Positions 1 through 6,912 of a DNA stretch of 64,000 nt are shown piece after piece. The notes under the pieces are model-generated. The model did no database searches. It saw nothing but the letters and a program-made list of their open reading frames with translations, and was not told the DNA's origin. Made by a program: the position numbers and the translations under genes. Source of the stretch: Actinosynnema pretiosum (GTDB taxonomy: Bacteria; Actinomycetota; Actinomycetes; Mycobacteriales; Pseudonocardiaceae); the NCBI RefSeq assembly GCF_024171695.1, contig NZ_JAMTCF010000019.1, positions 1-64,000 of the forward strand. The letters run 5' to 3'. Each line of letters starts with the position of its first letter. Position 1 is the stretch's first letter.

Positions 1-309
1 GCCGCGGACAAGGCGTACTCCTCCAAGGCCAACCGGGCCTACCTGCGTCGTCGCCGGATCACCGCGGTGATCCCGGAGAAGACCGACCAGCAGGCCAACC
101 GCAGGAACAAGGGCTCCGCCGGAGGGCGGCCCGTGTCCTTCGATCCCGTGCGCTACCGGCGGCGCAACACCGTCGAACGCTGCTTCCAGAAGATCAAGAC
201 ATGGCGTGGCCTGGCCACCCGCTACGACAAGACACCACAAAGCTACAAAGCCGGACTGCACCTACGAGGGGCGGTCATGTGGCTGAAGACCCTGACCCCA
301 ACCACATGA
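1..309 (+). mobile_element. IS transposase (IS5-like DDE), 3' part only
   Basis: An open frame runs in from the left window edge and stops at 307-309, giving about 102 residues of a transposase C-terminus. The segment NTVERCFQKIKTWRGLATRYDK, read as NTVERCF followed by KxKxWRGLATRYDK, is the C-terminal E/K-R region of IS5-type transposases, carrying the last acidic residue of the DDE triad. The N-terminal part lies outside the window, so intactness cannot be judged. The sequence just after the stop, around 311-332 (ending CAACAGCTCCTAG), could be the terminal inverted repeat of the element, but the other end is not visible. Family call is good; exact IS subgroup is not resolved. Confidence 0.85.
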
Positions 310-425
310 TCCGAACCCCCAACAGCTCCTAGTGCGATGGGCCAACAAGGCGTTCGGTCGGGTTGGCAGCAGTGGCTCTCGAAGGTGGAGTGCGAACAGG
401 AGGAGCTTGCCCAAGGGCTGGGGCT
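310..425. other. Gap after IS end; no supported gene
   Basis: This short stretch contains the presumed IS right end and then about 95 bases that can be read as a 30-codon frame (337-429) without a convincing ribosome binding site. It may be the 3' remnant of a gene cut by the insertion, but nothing in it is recognisable. Confidence 0.4.
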
Positions 426-884
426 TTAGACAGTTTCAGCCAGTTCTGCGGCGATCGCCTCCGTCACGTCCTCCGCCTCGCGGAACGCCGTTGCCGCCGC
501 GTCGGCCGCCTTCGCCGCCACCTTCCCCGCCTCCCGCGCCTTCGCCGCCAGAGCGCGCAGGTGGACCGCCCGCTCCGGCACACCCGCCAGGTCTGCGGTT
601 GTGGCTCGGGTCAGGGCCTCGGCTGCCGCGCGCGTCGCCGCCGAACCCGCGCAGTAGGCCTTGCCCGCCGTCTCGTCCGCCTCGTCCAGCGCCCTCATCT
701 CCCCCAGCGCGTCCGCCAGGTCACCGCGCAGCGCCACCGCGTGCGCCTCGGTCAAAGCGATCTCGACCGACGGCCCGATCATCAGCCACAACCGCCCGTC
801 CATCCCACCCCGCAGACGCACCTCCGCGTGCCCCTCCGGGTTCAGCACCATGCTCGTGACAACCCGCTCAACCGTCGCAGCCAT
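426..884 (-). CDS. Hypothetical alpha-helical protein, 152 aa
   Basis: A 152-residue frame starts at ATG 884 behind a strong GGAGGAG ribosome binding site. The first 55 residues look like a small beta-rich segment (LRGGMDGRLWLMIGPSVEIA). The rest is almost continuous Ala/Glu/Arg-rich helix compatible with a coiled coil. There is no signal peptide and no membrane segment. It is divergent from the XRE-type regulator at 1107 and shares with it the repeat-containing intergenic region at 1001-1080, so the two may be co-regulated. I do not recognise a family. Small proteins of this kind are often found beside DUF5753/DUF397 pairs in actinomycetes, but that is only contextual. Confidence 0.6.
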   Translation of the reverse strand: MAATVERVVTSMVLNPEGHAEVRLRGGMDGRLWLMIGPSVEIALTEAHAVALRGDLADALGEMRALDEADETAGKAYCAGSAATRAAAEALTRATTADLAGVPERAVHLRALAAKAREAGKVAAKAADAAATAFREAEDVTEAIAAELAETV

Positions 885-1000
885 GTCTTCTCCTCCTCGC
901 GCTGGTGCGCGGCGGCCCGACCGGAGCGCGCCTCGGCCGGGTCGCCGCTGGTCTGTGGCATCCTGTGGCCTGCGCTACAGGTACCCGACGATTGAAACAC

Positions 1001-1080
1001 GTACGTACGCGGCTCAGCGGTAGCCAAACGGGTGATTAAGCCCCTGTAGTGACGTACGTACGCCGTTCGGGTACGTACGC
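1001..1080. promoter_or_regulatory. Three GTACGTACGC repeats in divergent promoter region
   Basis: The decamer GTACGTACGC occurs at 1001-1010, 1054-1063 and 1071-1080, between the divergent hypothetical gene (start 884) and the XRE-type regulator (start 1107). The core GTACGTAC is self-complementary. The last two copies are 17 bases apart, and the last ends 26 bases before the regulator start. Placement next to an HTH gene suggests an operator for autoregulation. This is inference from position and repetition only. Confidence 0.5.
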
Positions 1081-1106
1081 GCGCGTCGTGATCACTAGGA
1101 GTTCGG

Positions 1107-1988
1107 GTGCCCAAGCAGACCCAGGAGAACGCCAACAGCCAGCGCCGCCAGGTCGGGGCCGCCATGCGCAGTTACCGCAAGGAAGCGGGCATGGACCGGG
1201 AGAGCGCGGCGGCGCTGCTCGGCATCGCCGGGCCCTCGTTGACCCGCAAGGAGTCCGGGGAGCTGCACTTCAGCCGTCCGCAGATCGAGAAGTTGGCCGA
1301 GGCCTACGGAGTCACGGAGAAGGAGGTCGACATGCTCGTCGACCTCGCCAAGGAAGGGCGGGCGCGCACCCGAGGGCGCACCGGCGAGTTCCCGATGTTC
1401 GTCCCGCTCAAGGCCCGCATCTTCATGGAGATGGAGCGCAACGACGCCGACGAGATCCTGGCGGTGTCGGGGGACCTCATCCCCGCGTACTTCCAGACCG
1501 AGGCGTACATGCGGGAGGTCTGGCGGCGGAACGGGCAGCTGCTGACGCCGGAGCACGTGGAGGAGCTCGTCCGGGTGCGCAAGTCGCGGCAGCGGGTCGT
1601 CACCAGGAACAACCCGCCGACCATCCGGGCGATCCTGCACGAGTTCGCGCTGCTCCTGCCGGTGGGCGGGCCGGAGGTGATGCGCGAGCAGCTGCTGCAC
1701 CTGGCCGAGATGTGCAAGCTCCCGAACGTGGAGATCCAGGTGCAACCGATCGCGTCCGGCGCGTACCCGGAGATGGAGGCGCACTTCTACGTGCTGCGAC
1801 TCCCGGACAACGCAGCCGCCGAACTGGTCCAGGTGGTCAACGCGGAGACCTTCTACCGCGATGGAGCAGCGGTCAAGGCGTACCACGCGGCCTGGGACCG
1901 CCGGAGGATCGCCGCGTTGGACCTCCAGGGCTCGTTGGAGGCGATACTGAGGGCGGCGGACAGCTTCACGACCGCTACCGACCGGTAG
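1107..1988 (+). CDS. XRE-family regulator with DUF5753 (Scr1-like)
   Basis: A 293-residue protein starts at GTG 1107, six bases after AGGAG. Residues about 14-70 form an HTH_31-type helix-turn-helix (RSYRKEAGMDRESAAALLGI). Residues about 95-285 match the DUF5753 region found in the large actinomycete Scr1 family (for example IPAYFQTEAYMREVWRR). In this family the regulator is encoded beside a small DUF397 protein, and that partner follows here after 23 bases. Members studied in Streptomyces influence development and secondary metabolism by pairing with the DUF397 protein; the target here is unknown. The three GTACGTACGC repeats upstream are candidate operators. Confidence 0.9.
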   Translation: MPKQTQENANSQRRQVGAAMRSYRKEAGMDRESAAALLGIAGPSLTRKESGELHFSRPQIEKLAEAYGVTEKEVDMLVDLAKEGRARTRGRTGEFPMFVPLKARIFMEMERNDADEILAVSGDLIPAYFQTEAYMREVWRRNGQLLTPEHVEELVRVRKSRQRVVTRNNPPTIRAILHEFALLLPVGGPEVMREQLLHLAEMCKLPNVEIQVQPIASGAYPEMEAHFYVLRLPDNAAAELVQVVNAETFYRDGAAVKAYHAAWDRRRIAALDLQGSLEAILRAADSFTTATDR

Positions 1989-2011
1989 GCACTCTGACAA
2001 GGCGAGAAACG

Positions 2012-2224
2012 ATGAAAAGCACCCTGAACTGGCGCAAGTCTTCGTTCAGCACAGGCGAAGGGAGTGGTGGCTCCTGCGTCGAGGTCGCTCCACTGCCCGA
2101 CGGGGGCGTCGCCATGCGCAACTCGACGCTGGGCGACGCAAGCCCCGTCGTGCACTACACCCAGGCCGAGCTCAAGGCGTTCATCCTCGGTGTGAAGGCA
2201 GGCGAGTTCGACGATCTGGTCTGA
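2012..2224 (+). CDS. DUF397 protein, partner of the XRE regulator
   Basis: The 70-residue product begins with the DUF397 signature NWRKSSFSTGEGSGGSCVEV, followed by VAMRNSTL and a short C-terminal helix ending in KAGEFDDLV. DUF397 proteins are small acidic partners, in some studied systems antagonists, of DUF5753 regulators. Start ATG 2012 is chosen because the homology begins at residue 5. The ribosome binding site is weak (AAGGCGAG), in keeping with translation coupled to the upstream gene. It ends 39 bases before the convergent reductase gene. Confidence 0.92.
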   Translation: MKSTLNWRKSSFSTGEGSGGSCVEVAPLPDGGVAMRNSTLGDASPVVHYTQAELKAFILGVKAGEFDDLV

Positions 2225-2263
2225 TCCGGGCGTGGCTGGTCGCGCGCCGCGCGGCCAGCACCC

Positions 2264-3226
2264 CTAACCGACCCGGACGACGACCTTCCCCACCCGACCG
2301 TCCTCGATCTGGCGTTCGTACGCGCTCTCGGCGTCCTCCAGGTCGAACACGCCGTCCACGACGGGTTCCAGGCCGAGACGAGCCACTTCCGCCGCCACCG
2401 CTTCGAGTTCCAGGCGGTTCCCGACGGCGAGGGAGCGGACGGTCGCGCGGGTGCGGAAGAGGGTGGACGTGCGCACCTCCTCGCGTGACGGCGCCACCAG
2501 GGCCACCTCGCCGAACGGGCGCAGCGCGCCGAGCGACTTCGCCAGGCCCGCGCCGACCTCGATCACGCGGTGCGCGCCGCCGAAGCGCGTCCACACCTCG
2601 GATGGCCAGTCCGGAATCGCCACCCGGTCGATCGGTTCTGCGCCAAGGGTTCGCACCAGTTCAGCTTTGGCGTCGGTGGACGTGGTGGCCACGACCCGCG
2701 CGCCGCGCGCGACCGCCAGCTGCACGACGAACAGCGACACGCCGCCGGTGCCCTGGGTGAGCACGACGTCGCCCTCGCCGACGCCGCGCAGCGCGACCCA
2801 GGCGGTGGTCGCGGCGCACGGGAGGGTCGCGGCGGTCTCGTGGTCGACGCCGTCCGGGATCGCGGCCAGCGCTTCCTCGGGGATCGCGCGGTGCTCGGCG
2901 AGCCAGCCGTCGACGTCGATCGAGTACTGCTCGCCGCTGGTGGGGACGGGGTGGGTGGTCCAGCCGGGCAGGAACGCGCCCACCACCCGGTCCCCCACGG
3001 CGAACCGGGTGACGCCGTCACCGAGCGCGACCACCTCGCCTGCGCCATCCGACAGGGGGATCACGCCGTGGTTCGGCTGCACGCCGTAGCTGCCCGCCCG
3101 GATCAGGACGTCGCGGTGGTTCAGGGACGCGGCCTTGACCTTGACCAGCACCTGGCCCGGTCCCGGGGTGGGGGTCGGTTCGTCCACCGGGGTCCAGCGG
3201 TGGTCGGTCAGGCGGAACGCGCGCAT
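2264..3226 (-). CDS. Zinc-independent NAD(P)-dependent alcohol dehydrogenase / quinone oxidoreductase
   Basis: This 320-residue medium-chain reductase has an ADH_N (GroES-like) half, residues about 25-110 with SLNHRDVLIRAGSYG and GDRVVGAFLPGW, then a Rossmann half whose nucleotide motif is GTGGVSLFVVQLAVARGARV at about residue 155. The Cys and His zinc ligands of true alcohol dehydrogenases are absent, pointing to a quinone oxidoreductase or enoyl-reductase-like enzyme. The start at ATG 3226 is preceded by GGAG. A longer open frame upstream is Pro/Thr/Ser-rich and is an artefact. It is divergent from the AraC-type regulator, which probably controls it. The substrate cannot be read from the sequence. 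Confidence 0.88.
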   Translation of the reverse strand: MRAFRLTDHRWTPVDEPTPTPGPGQVLVKVKAASLNHRDVLIRAGSYGVQPNHGVIPLSDGAGEVVALGDGVTRFAVGDRVVGAFLPGWTTHPVPTSGEQYSIDVDGWLAEHRAIPEEALAAIPDGVDHETAATLPCAATTAWVALRGVGEGDVVLTQGTGGVSLFVVQLAVARGARVVATTSTDAKAELVRTLGAEPIDRVAIPDWPSEVWTRFGGAHRVIEVGAGLAKSLGALRPFGEVALVAPSREEVRTSTLFRTRATVRSLAVGNRLELEAVAAEVARLGLEPVVDGVFDLEDAESAYERQIEDGRVGKVVVRVG

Positions 3227-3329
3227 TGAGGTCTCCACTCGTTCGGGTGGTTCAACGCTAGGAATGCGGCGCGGGACTGGTGATACCTTTTCGTCGCTTT
3301 TTCCTACCCGATCGTCCAGGGAGCTGGGT

Positions 3330-4283
3330 GTGGACCCCGTTGACGACGTCCTGACCACGATGGGGTTGGCCCACCGGTCCCACCACCGGGTGAGCGCGTC
3401 CGCGCCGTGGGGGGTGGCGTTCTCCGGGGTCGCGTCGATGCGGCTGGTCGTGGTGGCGCGGGGGCGGTGCGTGCTGCGCGAGGGCGGGAACGTCGTGGAG
3501 CTGGGCGTCGGGGACTGCCTGGTGGTGCGCGGGGGCGCGGAGTTCGTGCTGGCGGACGCGGCGGAGCGGGTTCCGGCGCCCGCGCGGGAGGTGCTGGTGG
3601 CGCGGGAGGTCGCGGTCGGGGGTGGGGGCGCGGGGTGCGAGGTGCTGGTGGCGGCGTTCTCGCTCGACGCGGTGGCCGCCGAGCCGCTGCTGCCGCGGTG
3701 GCCGGACGTGCTGCGGGTGTCGTTGCGGGGCGGGGACCTGCGGCGGGTGCTGGGGACGGTGGGGTTGATGGTGCTGGAGTCGGGGGGTGGGTTCAGCTCG
3801 GACCTGGTGCTGGGCAAGTTGGGGGACGTGCTGCTGGTGCAGGTGGTGCGTGCGTGGTGCTCGGGGTCGGGGGACGATCGGCCAGGGTGGTTGGCGGCGC
3901 TGCACGATCCCCGGCTCTCCCTCGCGGCGCGGGCGATGCACGCGGATCTGGGGCACCCGTGGACGGTGGCCTCGCTGGCGGGGCGGGCGGGGATGTCGCG
4001 GTCGGCGTTCGCTGCGGCGTTCCGGGAGCGGACCGGGGAGTCGCCGTTGGCGCACTTGACCTACTGGCGGATGCACCGGGCCAAGGCGTTGTTGCGGGAG
4101 GGGCGGACGTTGCAGGAGATCGCGGTTCGGGTGGGGTATGAGACTGATACGGCGTTGAGCAGGGCTTTTCGGCGGGCGGTGGGGGTGTCGCCTGGGCGGT
4201 GGCGGGGGATGGTGGGTGGGGGTTTGGGGGCGGGGGTGGAGGTGGATGCGGAGGTGGATGCGGGGTCGCGCTCGGTGGTGTAG
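3330..4283 (+). CDS. AraC-family transcriptional regulator, cupin type
   Basis: A 317-residue protein starts at GTG 3330, six bases after AGGGAG (3318-3323); more upstream starts lack a site. The N-terminal half is a cupin-type ligand domain (residues about 10-180, with VARGRCVLREGG and VELGVGDCLVV). The C-terminal 100 residues hold two helix-turn-helix units with the family signatures MSRSAFAAAFRERTGESP and IAVRVGYETDTALSRAFRR. Regulators with this layout commonly control a divergent reductase or hydrolase, fitting the neighbour at 2264-3226. The C-terminal tail beyond residue 295 is Gly/Val-rich and has no visible function. Confidence 0.9.
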   Translation: MDPVDDVLTTMGLAHRSHHRVSASAPWGVAFSGVASMRLVVVARGRCVLREGGNVVELGVGDCLVVRGGAEFVLADAAERVPAPAREVLVAREVAVGGGGAGCEVLVAAFSLDAVAAEPLLPRWPDVLRVSLRGGDLRRVLGTVGLMVLESGGGFSSDLVLGKLGDVLLVQVVRAWCSGSGDDRPGWLAALHDPRLSLAARAMHADLGHPWTVASLAGRAGMSRSAFAAAFRERTGESPLAHLTYWRMHRAKALLREGRTLQEIAVRVGYETDTALSRAFRRAVGVSPGRWRGMVGGGLGAGVEVDAEVDAGSRSVV

Positions 4284-4399
4284 CGGGCACCGGTGGGTGA
4301 TGGGGGTTGCTGACCGGGTGATGGGTGGGAGAACCGGGCGGCTGGGTGGGGCGGGCTGCGAGCCTGGGTAGCGGGCGCGGACTCGCTCGGGGGTGAGCG

Positions 4400-5155
4400 G
4401 TGGGGTCGATCGGGGACGTCGCCGCTCGGGTGGAGGTGGTGATCGCCGAGGTCGAGCGGTGCGCGGCGGTGCTGGCGGGTGCGCGGGAGTTGGCGGAGGA
4501 AGCGTTCTCGCTGCTGGCGGTGGCCCTTGAGGGGGCGGTGGGGCTGGAGTGGGAGTCGGCGCTGGCGTTGTCGGCGATCTCGGACGTGGTGGACGGGATC
4601 GAGGGCGAGCTGTTGCCGGGGCTCGCCGGGGTCGTGGCTCGGTTGGAGGCGGTTCGGGAGCGGTTGGTCGGGGAGGGGGGAGCTGCTGGAGCGGACTTGC
4701 CGCTCTTGCCGTTCGGGGGCGAGCCGCTCGCGGTTCCGGCGGAGGAAGTTGAGCGGCTTCGGGGTGAGCTGCCGCCGCCTGTGGTGCGGGGTACGGGGCA
4801 GAAGACCCACGGTCGGTGGATCGGGCCGGATGGGCGGGTTCGGGCGATCGTGAGCGGGCGGGATGCGGACGCTGCGCTGGTTCACGCGCAGTTGGCGGCA
4901 AAGGGTATGCCCGACGAGTCGAGCCGGAACACCGACGTGGAGCAGAAGTTGGCCGCGCACATGGTGGCCAGTGGAATTCGGCACGTCACCGTGGTGATCA
5001 ACCACCGGCCCTGTCGGGGTTTCGACGACTCGTGCGACACCCTCGTGCCGATCATCCTTCCCGAGGGCTGCACACTCACCGTGCACGGGCAGACCGACAA
5101 AGGAACGCGCACCCGCGTGCGCTACACGGGAGGGGCGCGGCCGTGGTGGAGCTAG
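4400..5155 (+). CDS. DddA/SCP1.201-like cytidine deaminase toxin
   Basis: The 251-residue product has a helical N-terminal half (residues 1-125, Ala/Glu/Leu-rich) and a C-terminal deaminase domain of the SCP1.201/DddA type (PF14428-like). Landmarks are D179-V-E181 followed by QKLAAHM, the strand HVTVVINHRP, the zinc-ligand pair P204-C205 and C212 (PC-x6-C), and the closing LVPIILPEGCTLTVHG. In DddA the first motif is HxE; here Asp replaces the His, so zinc binding there is uncertain although the rest is conserved. Family members act as DNA deaminase effectors in polymorphic toxin systems and are paired with Imm1 immunity proteins, and two Imm1 genes follow. There is no Sec signal; the route of export is unknown. 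GTG 4400 follows GGGGGTGAG. The 3' end overlaps the first immunity gene by 13 bases. Confidence 0.82.
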   Translation: MGSIGDVAARVEVVIAEVERCAAVLAGARELAEEAFSLLAVALEGAVGLEWESALALSAISDVVDGIEGELLPGLAGVVARLEAVRERLVGEGGAAGADLPLLPFGGEPLAVPAEEVERLRGELPPPVVRGTGQKTHGRWIGPDGRVRAIVSGRDADAALVHAQLAAKGMPDESSRNTDVEQKLAAHMVASGIRHVTVVINHRPCRGFDDSCDTLVPIILPEGCTLTVHGQTDKGTRTRVRYTGGARPWWS

Positions 5156-5559
5156 AGGCCTGGTACGGCGAGGAGCAAGACGAACCGGTGCCCGTTCGGA
5201 CGGCTGCCGAGCTGGACGCCGTGCTGGACGAGGTCGCCGGGATGCACGGACGGGTCATCGTGCACCTGAAGGTGGCCCGGCCGCCTAGCTTGGACGTTCG
5301 CCGGATGATCCTCAACGTCGGACTGAACGGTGATGCGGGGCTGGGGTCCTTGTTCTACCGGTCGCCGAGTGGCGCGTGGTTCAGCCGGGGTGCGACTCCT
5401 GAGCCGTCGGTGACGGAGCTGTTGTACTACTACATGAACTCGGACACCGAATACCCGCTCGACTGCGAGATCCCCATCGACGCGGTGCGACGGGCGGCTC
5501 ACGAGTACTTGGGCGCGGTGGACAAACGGCCATCGGCTCCGGGGTGGCAGGTCTTCTAG
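5143..5559 (+). CDS. Imm1-family immunity protein, copy 1
   Basis: A 138-residue Imm1-type protein (PF14430-like): MVELEAWYG at the N-terminus, central LFYRSPSGAWFSRG, then the characteristic LLYYYMNSDTEYPLDCEIP and a C-terminal PGWQVF. Imm1 proteins neutralise SCP1.201/DddA-type deaminases encoded directly upstream, matching the position here. The start at GTG 5143 lies inside the toxin gene, seven bases after GGGAGGGG, so the two are translationally coupled. It shares 124 of 138 positions with the second copy at 5615 by direct count. Residues 70-113 are identical; the differences lie in the first 69 residues and at 114-125. Confidence 0.85.
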   Translation: MVELEAWYGEEQDEPVPVRTAAELDAVLDEVAGMHGRVIVHLKVARPPSLDVRRMILNVGLNGDAGLGSLFYRSPSGAWFSRGATPEPSVTELLYYYMNSDTEYPLDCEIPIDAVRRAAHEYLGAVDKRPSAPGWQVF

Positions 5560-5614
5560 GCGTTCACCGTGATGGCACGCGAACCCGCGTGCGCTACACA
5601 GGAGGAGCGCGGCC

Positions 5615-6031
5615 GTGGTGGAGCTAGAGGCCTGGTACGGCGAGGACCAGGACGAACCGGTGGCCGTTCGGACGGCTGCGGAGCTGGACGCCGTGCTGGA
5701 CGAGGTCGCCGGGATGCGCGGGCGGATCATCGTGCACCTGAAGGTCGCCGACCCGCCGAGCCTGGACGTGCGGCTGATGGTCTTGGACGTCGGTCTGCAC
5801 GGTGACGCGGGAACGGGAGCGCTGTTCTACCGGTCGCCGAGCGGCGCATGGTTCAGCCGGGGCGCGACTCCTGAGCCGTCGGTGACGGAGCTGTTGTACT
5901 ACTACATGAACTCGGACACCGAATACCCGCTCGACTGCGAGATCCCCATCGACGCGGCGCGGCGCGCGGCTCACGAGTACCTGGATGCGGCGGACAAGCG
6001 GCCATCGGCTCCGGGATGGCAGGTCTTCTAG
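5615..6031 (+). CDS. Imm1-family immunity protein, copy 2
   Basis: The second 138-residue Imm1-type protein is the product of a tandem duplication and is about 90 percent identical to copy 1. Of the 14 changed residues, 11 are in residues 11-69 (for example H35R, R46D, R54L, N62H), the rest at 114, 123 and 125. The start at GTG 5615 follows AGGAGG by nine bases, a better site than that of copy 1. The duplicate could raise the dose of immunity or protect against a variant toxin made by other strains; the sequence does not decide between these. A perfect 16-bp hairpin follows at 6052-6086. Confidence 0.85.
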   Translation: MVELEAWYGEDQDEPVAVRTAAELDAVLDEVAGMRGRIIVHLKVADPPSLDVRLMVLDVGLHGDAGTGALFYRSPSGAWFSRGATPEPSVTELLYYYMNSDTEYPLDCEIPIDAARRAAHEYLDAADKRPSAPGWQVF

Positions 6032-6051
6032 GCGTCACCGGAAACCGCGCC

Positions 6052-6086
6052 GTCCTCCGGCAGGACCCGAGGTCCTGCCGGAGGAC
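6052..6086. terminator. Perfect 16-bp stem hairpin, bidirectional terminator
   Basis: GTCCTCCGGCAGGACC (6052-6067) and its exact complement (6071-6086) enclose a CGA loop and are followed by TAAA. It sits between the Imm1 genes and the convergent SLATT gene ending at 6097, so it probably stops transcription from both sides. Confidence 0.8.
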
Positions 6087-6096
6087 TAAACCCGGC

Positions 6097-6912
6097 CTAG
6101 TCGGCGTGCCGCAGCACGCTCTCCACCTCGGCGCGGAACGCCGTCACGCCGTGGTCGCCCGCCGGGGCGCCGTGGGCCTGGAGGAGGTGGAGCAGGGCTG
6201 CGCCGCTCGCCGAGCGGCGGGCCTTGGCGCGGAAGCCGAACGCGGACTCGTAGACCGTCACGGACGTGGCGAGGGCCGCCGCGACCGTGGCCAGGAACGC
6301 CAGCAGGGGGCGGTGTTCCGGGGCCGCCACCGCCAGGGCGCCCAGGGCCGCCGCGCCGGTGAACAGGAGGACGGACGCCGTGGTCGTCCAGCGCCTCGCC
6401 CTGGTGTACGCGACTTTCGCCGCCTCCAGGCGGGCCAGGCGCTCGCCCACCCGGTGGCGGAGGTAGGCGCGCAGGAACTGCTCCCGGTGGTCCGCCGCCG
6501 AGACCGGGCCGGTGATCAGCGGGGTTCGCCTCGGGAGTGGGGTGAGCAGCGGGGGGTTCGTGGTCTTCGCGGCTCGGGGTTTCGCCGGTTTGCGCGGGGA
6601 GCGGGTGGGCTTCTGGGGTTCTGGGGGCGGTGCGGTCGGAGGTGCGGTCGGGGAAGTGGCAGGAGGAGCGGTCGGAGGAGTGGCCGAGGCGCCGGGGGCT
6701 GCCGTGCGGGCCGCGTGCCTGCCCCGTGCGGAGTCCAGCGGGACGGCCCTGGTCGCGTCGTCGGCCGGGGTGTCCGGGGCCAGCGGCACGCGGCTCGTCG
6801 GGTCCGGCACGTCCTCGTCGCGCAGCCTCCCGGTCGGGGCGCTGCGGAGCACCCTGCCCTTCTTCTTCGCCTGGTCGCCGCCGCCGAGGCGGCCGGTGAT
6901 GTCGTCGCTCAT
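6097..6912 (-). CDS. SLATT-like two-TM membrane protein with Pro-rich N-terminus
   Basis: A 271-residue protein: residues 1-135 are charged and Pro/Ala-rich and probably disordered. Residues 140-175 form a helix (EQFLRAYLRHRVGERLARLE), followed by two membrane helices at about 176-197 and 202-222 with a very short loop, then a cytoplasmic helical tail. This layout matches the SLATT/DUF4231 class of two-TM proteins, predicted membrane effectors of nucleotide-sensing conflict systems. Its ATG start overlaps the stop of the upstream SLOG-SLATT gene (ATGA at 6909-6912), so both are made together. Function is inferred from architecture and neighbour only. Confidence 0.6.
   Translation of the reverse strand: MSDDITGRLGGGDQAKKKGRVLRSAPTGRLRDEDVPDPTSRVPLAPDTPADDATRAVPLDSARGRHAARTAAPGASATPPTAPPATSPTAPPTAPPPEPQKPTRSPRKPAKPRAAKTTNPPLLTPLPRRTPLITGPVSAADHREQFLRAYLRHRVGERLARLEAAKVAYTRARRWTTTASVLLFTGAAALGALAVAAPEHRPLLAFLATVAAALATSVTVYESAFGFRAKARRSASGAALLHLLQAHGAPAGDHGVTAFRAEVESVLRHAD

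Larger units (their letters stand above)
5105..6048 (+). repeat. Tandem duplication of 472-bp unit (toxin tail plus Imm1)
   Basis: Two head-to-tail copies of a 472-base unit start at 5105 and 5577. The match begins inside the last 50 bases of the deaminase gene (ACGCG then CCCGCGTGCGCTACAC), continues through the whole Imm1 gene, and fades just after the Imm1 stop codon. The second copy therefore carries a relic of the toxin 3' end that no longer lies in a toxin frame but keeps an improved ribosome binding site (AGGAGG at 5600-5605). Confidence 0.85.

Noticed and set aside
332..1023. Overlapping plus-strand frames rich in Pro/Arg/Ala
   Set aside because: They are shadows of the minus-strand gene at 426-884, with unnatural composition and no ribosome sites.
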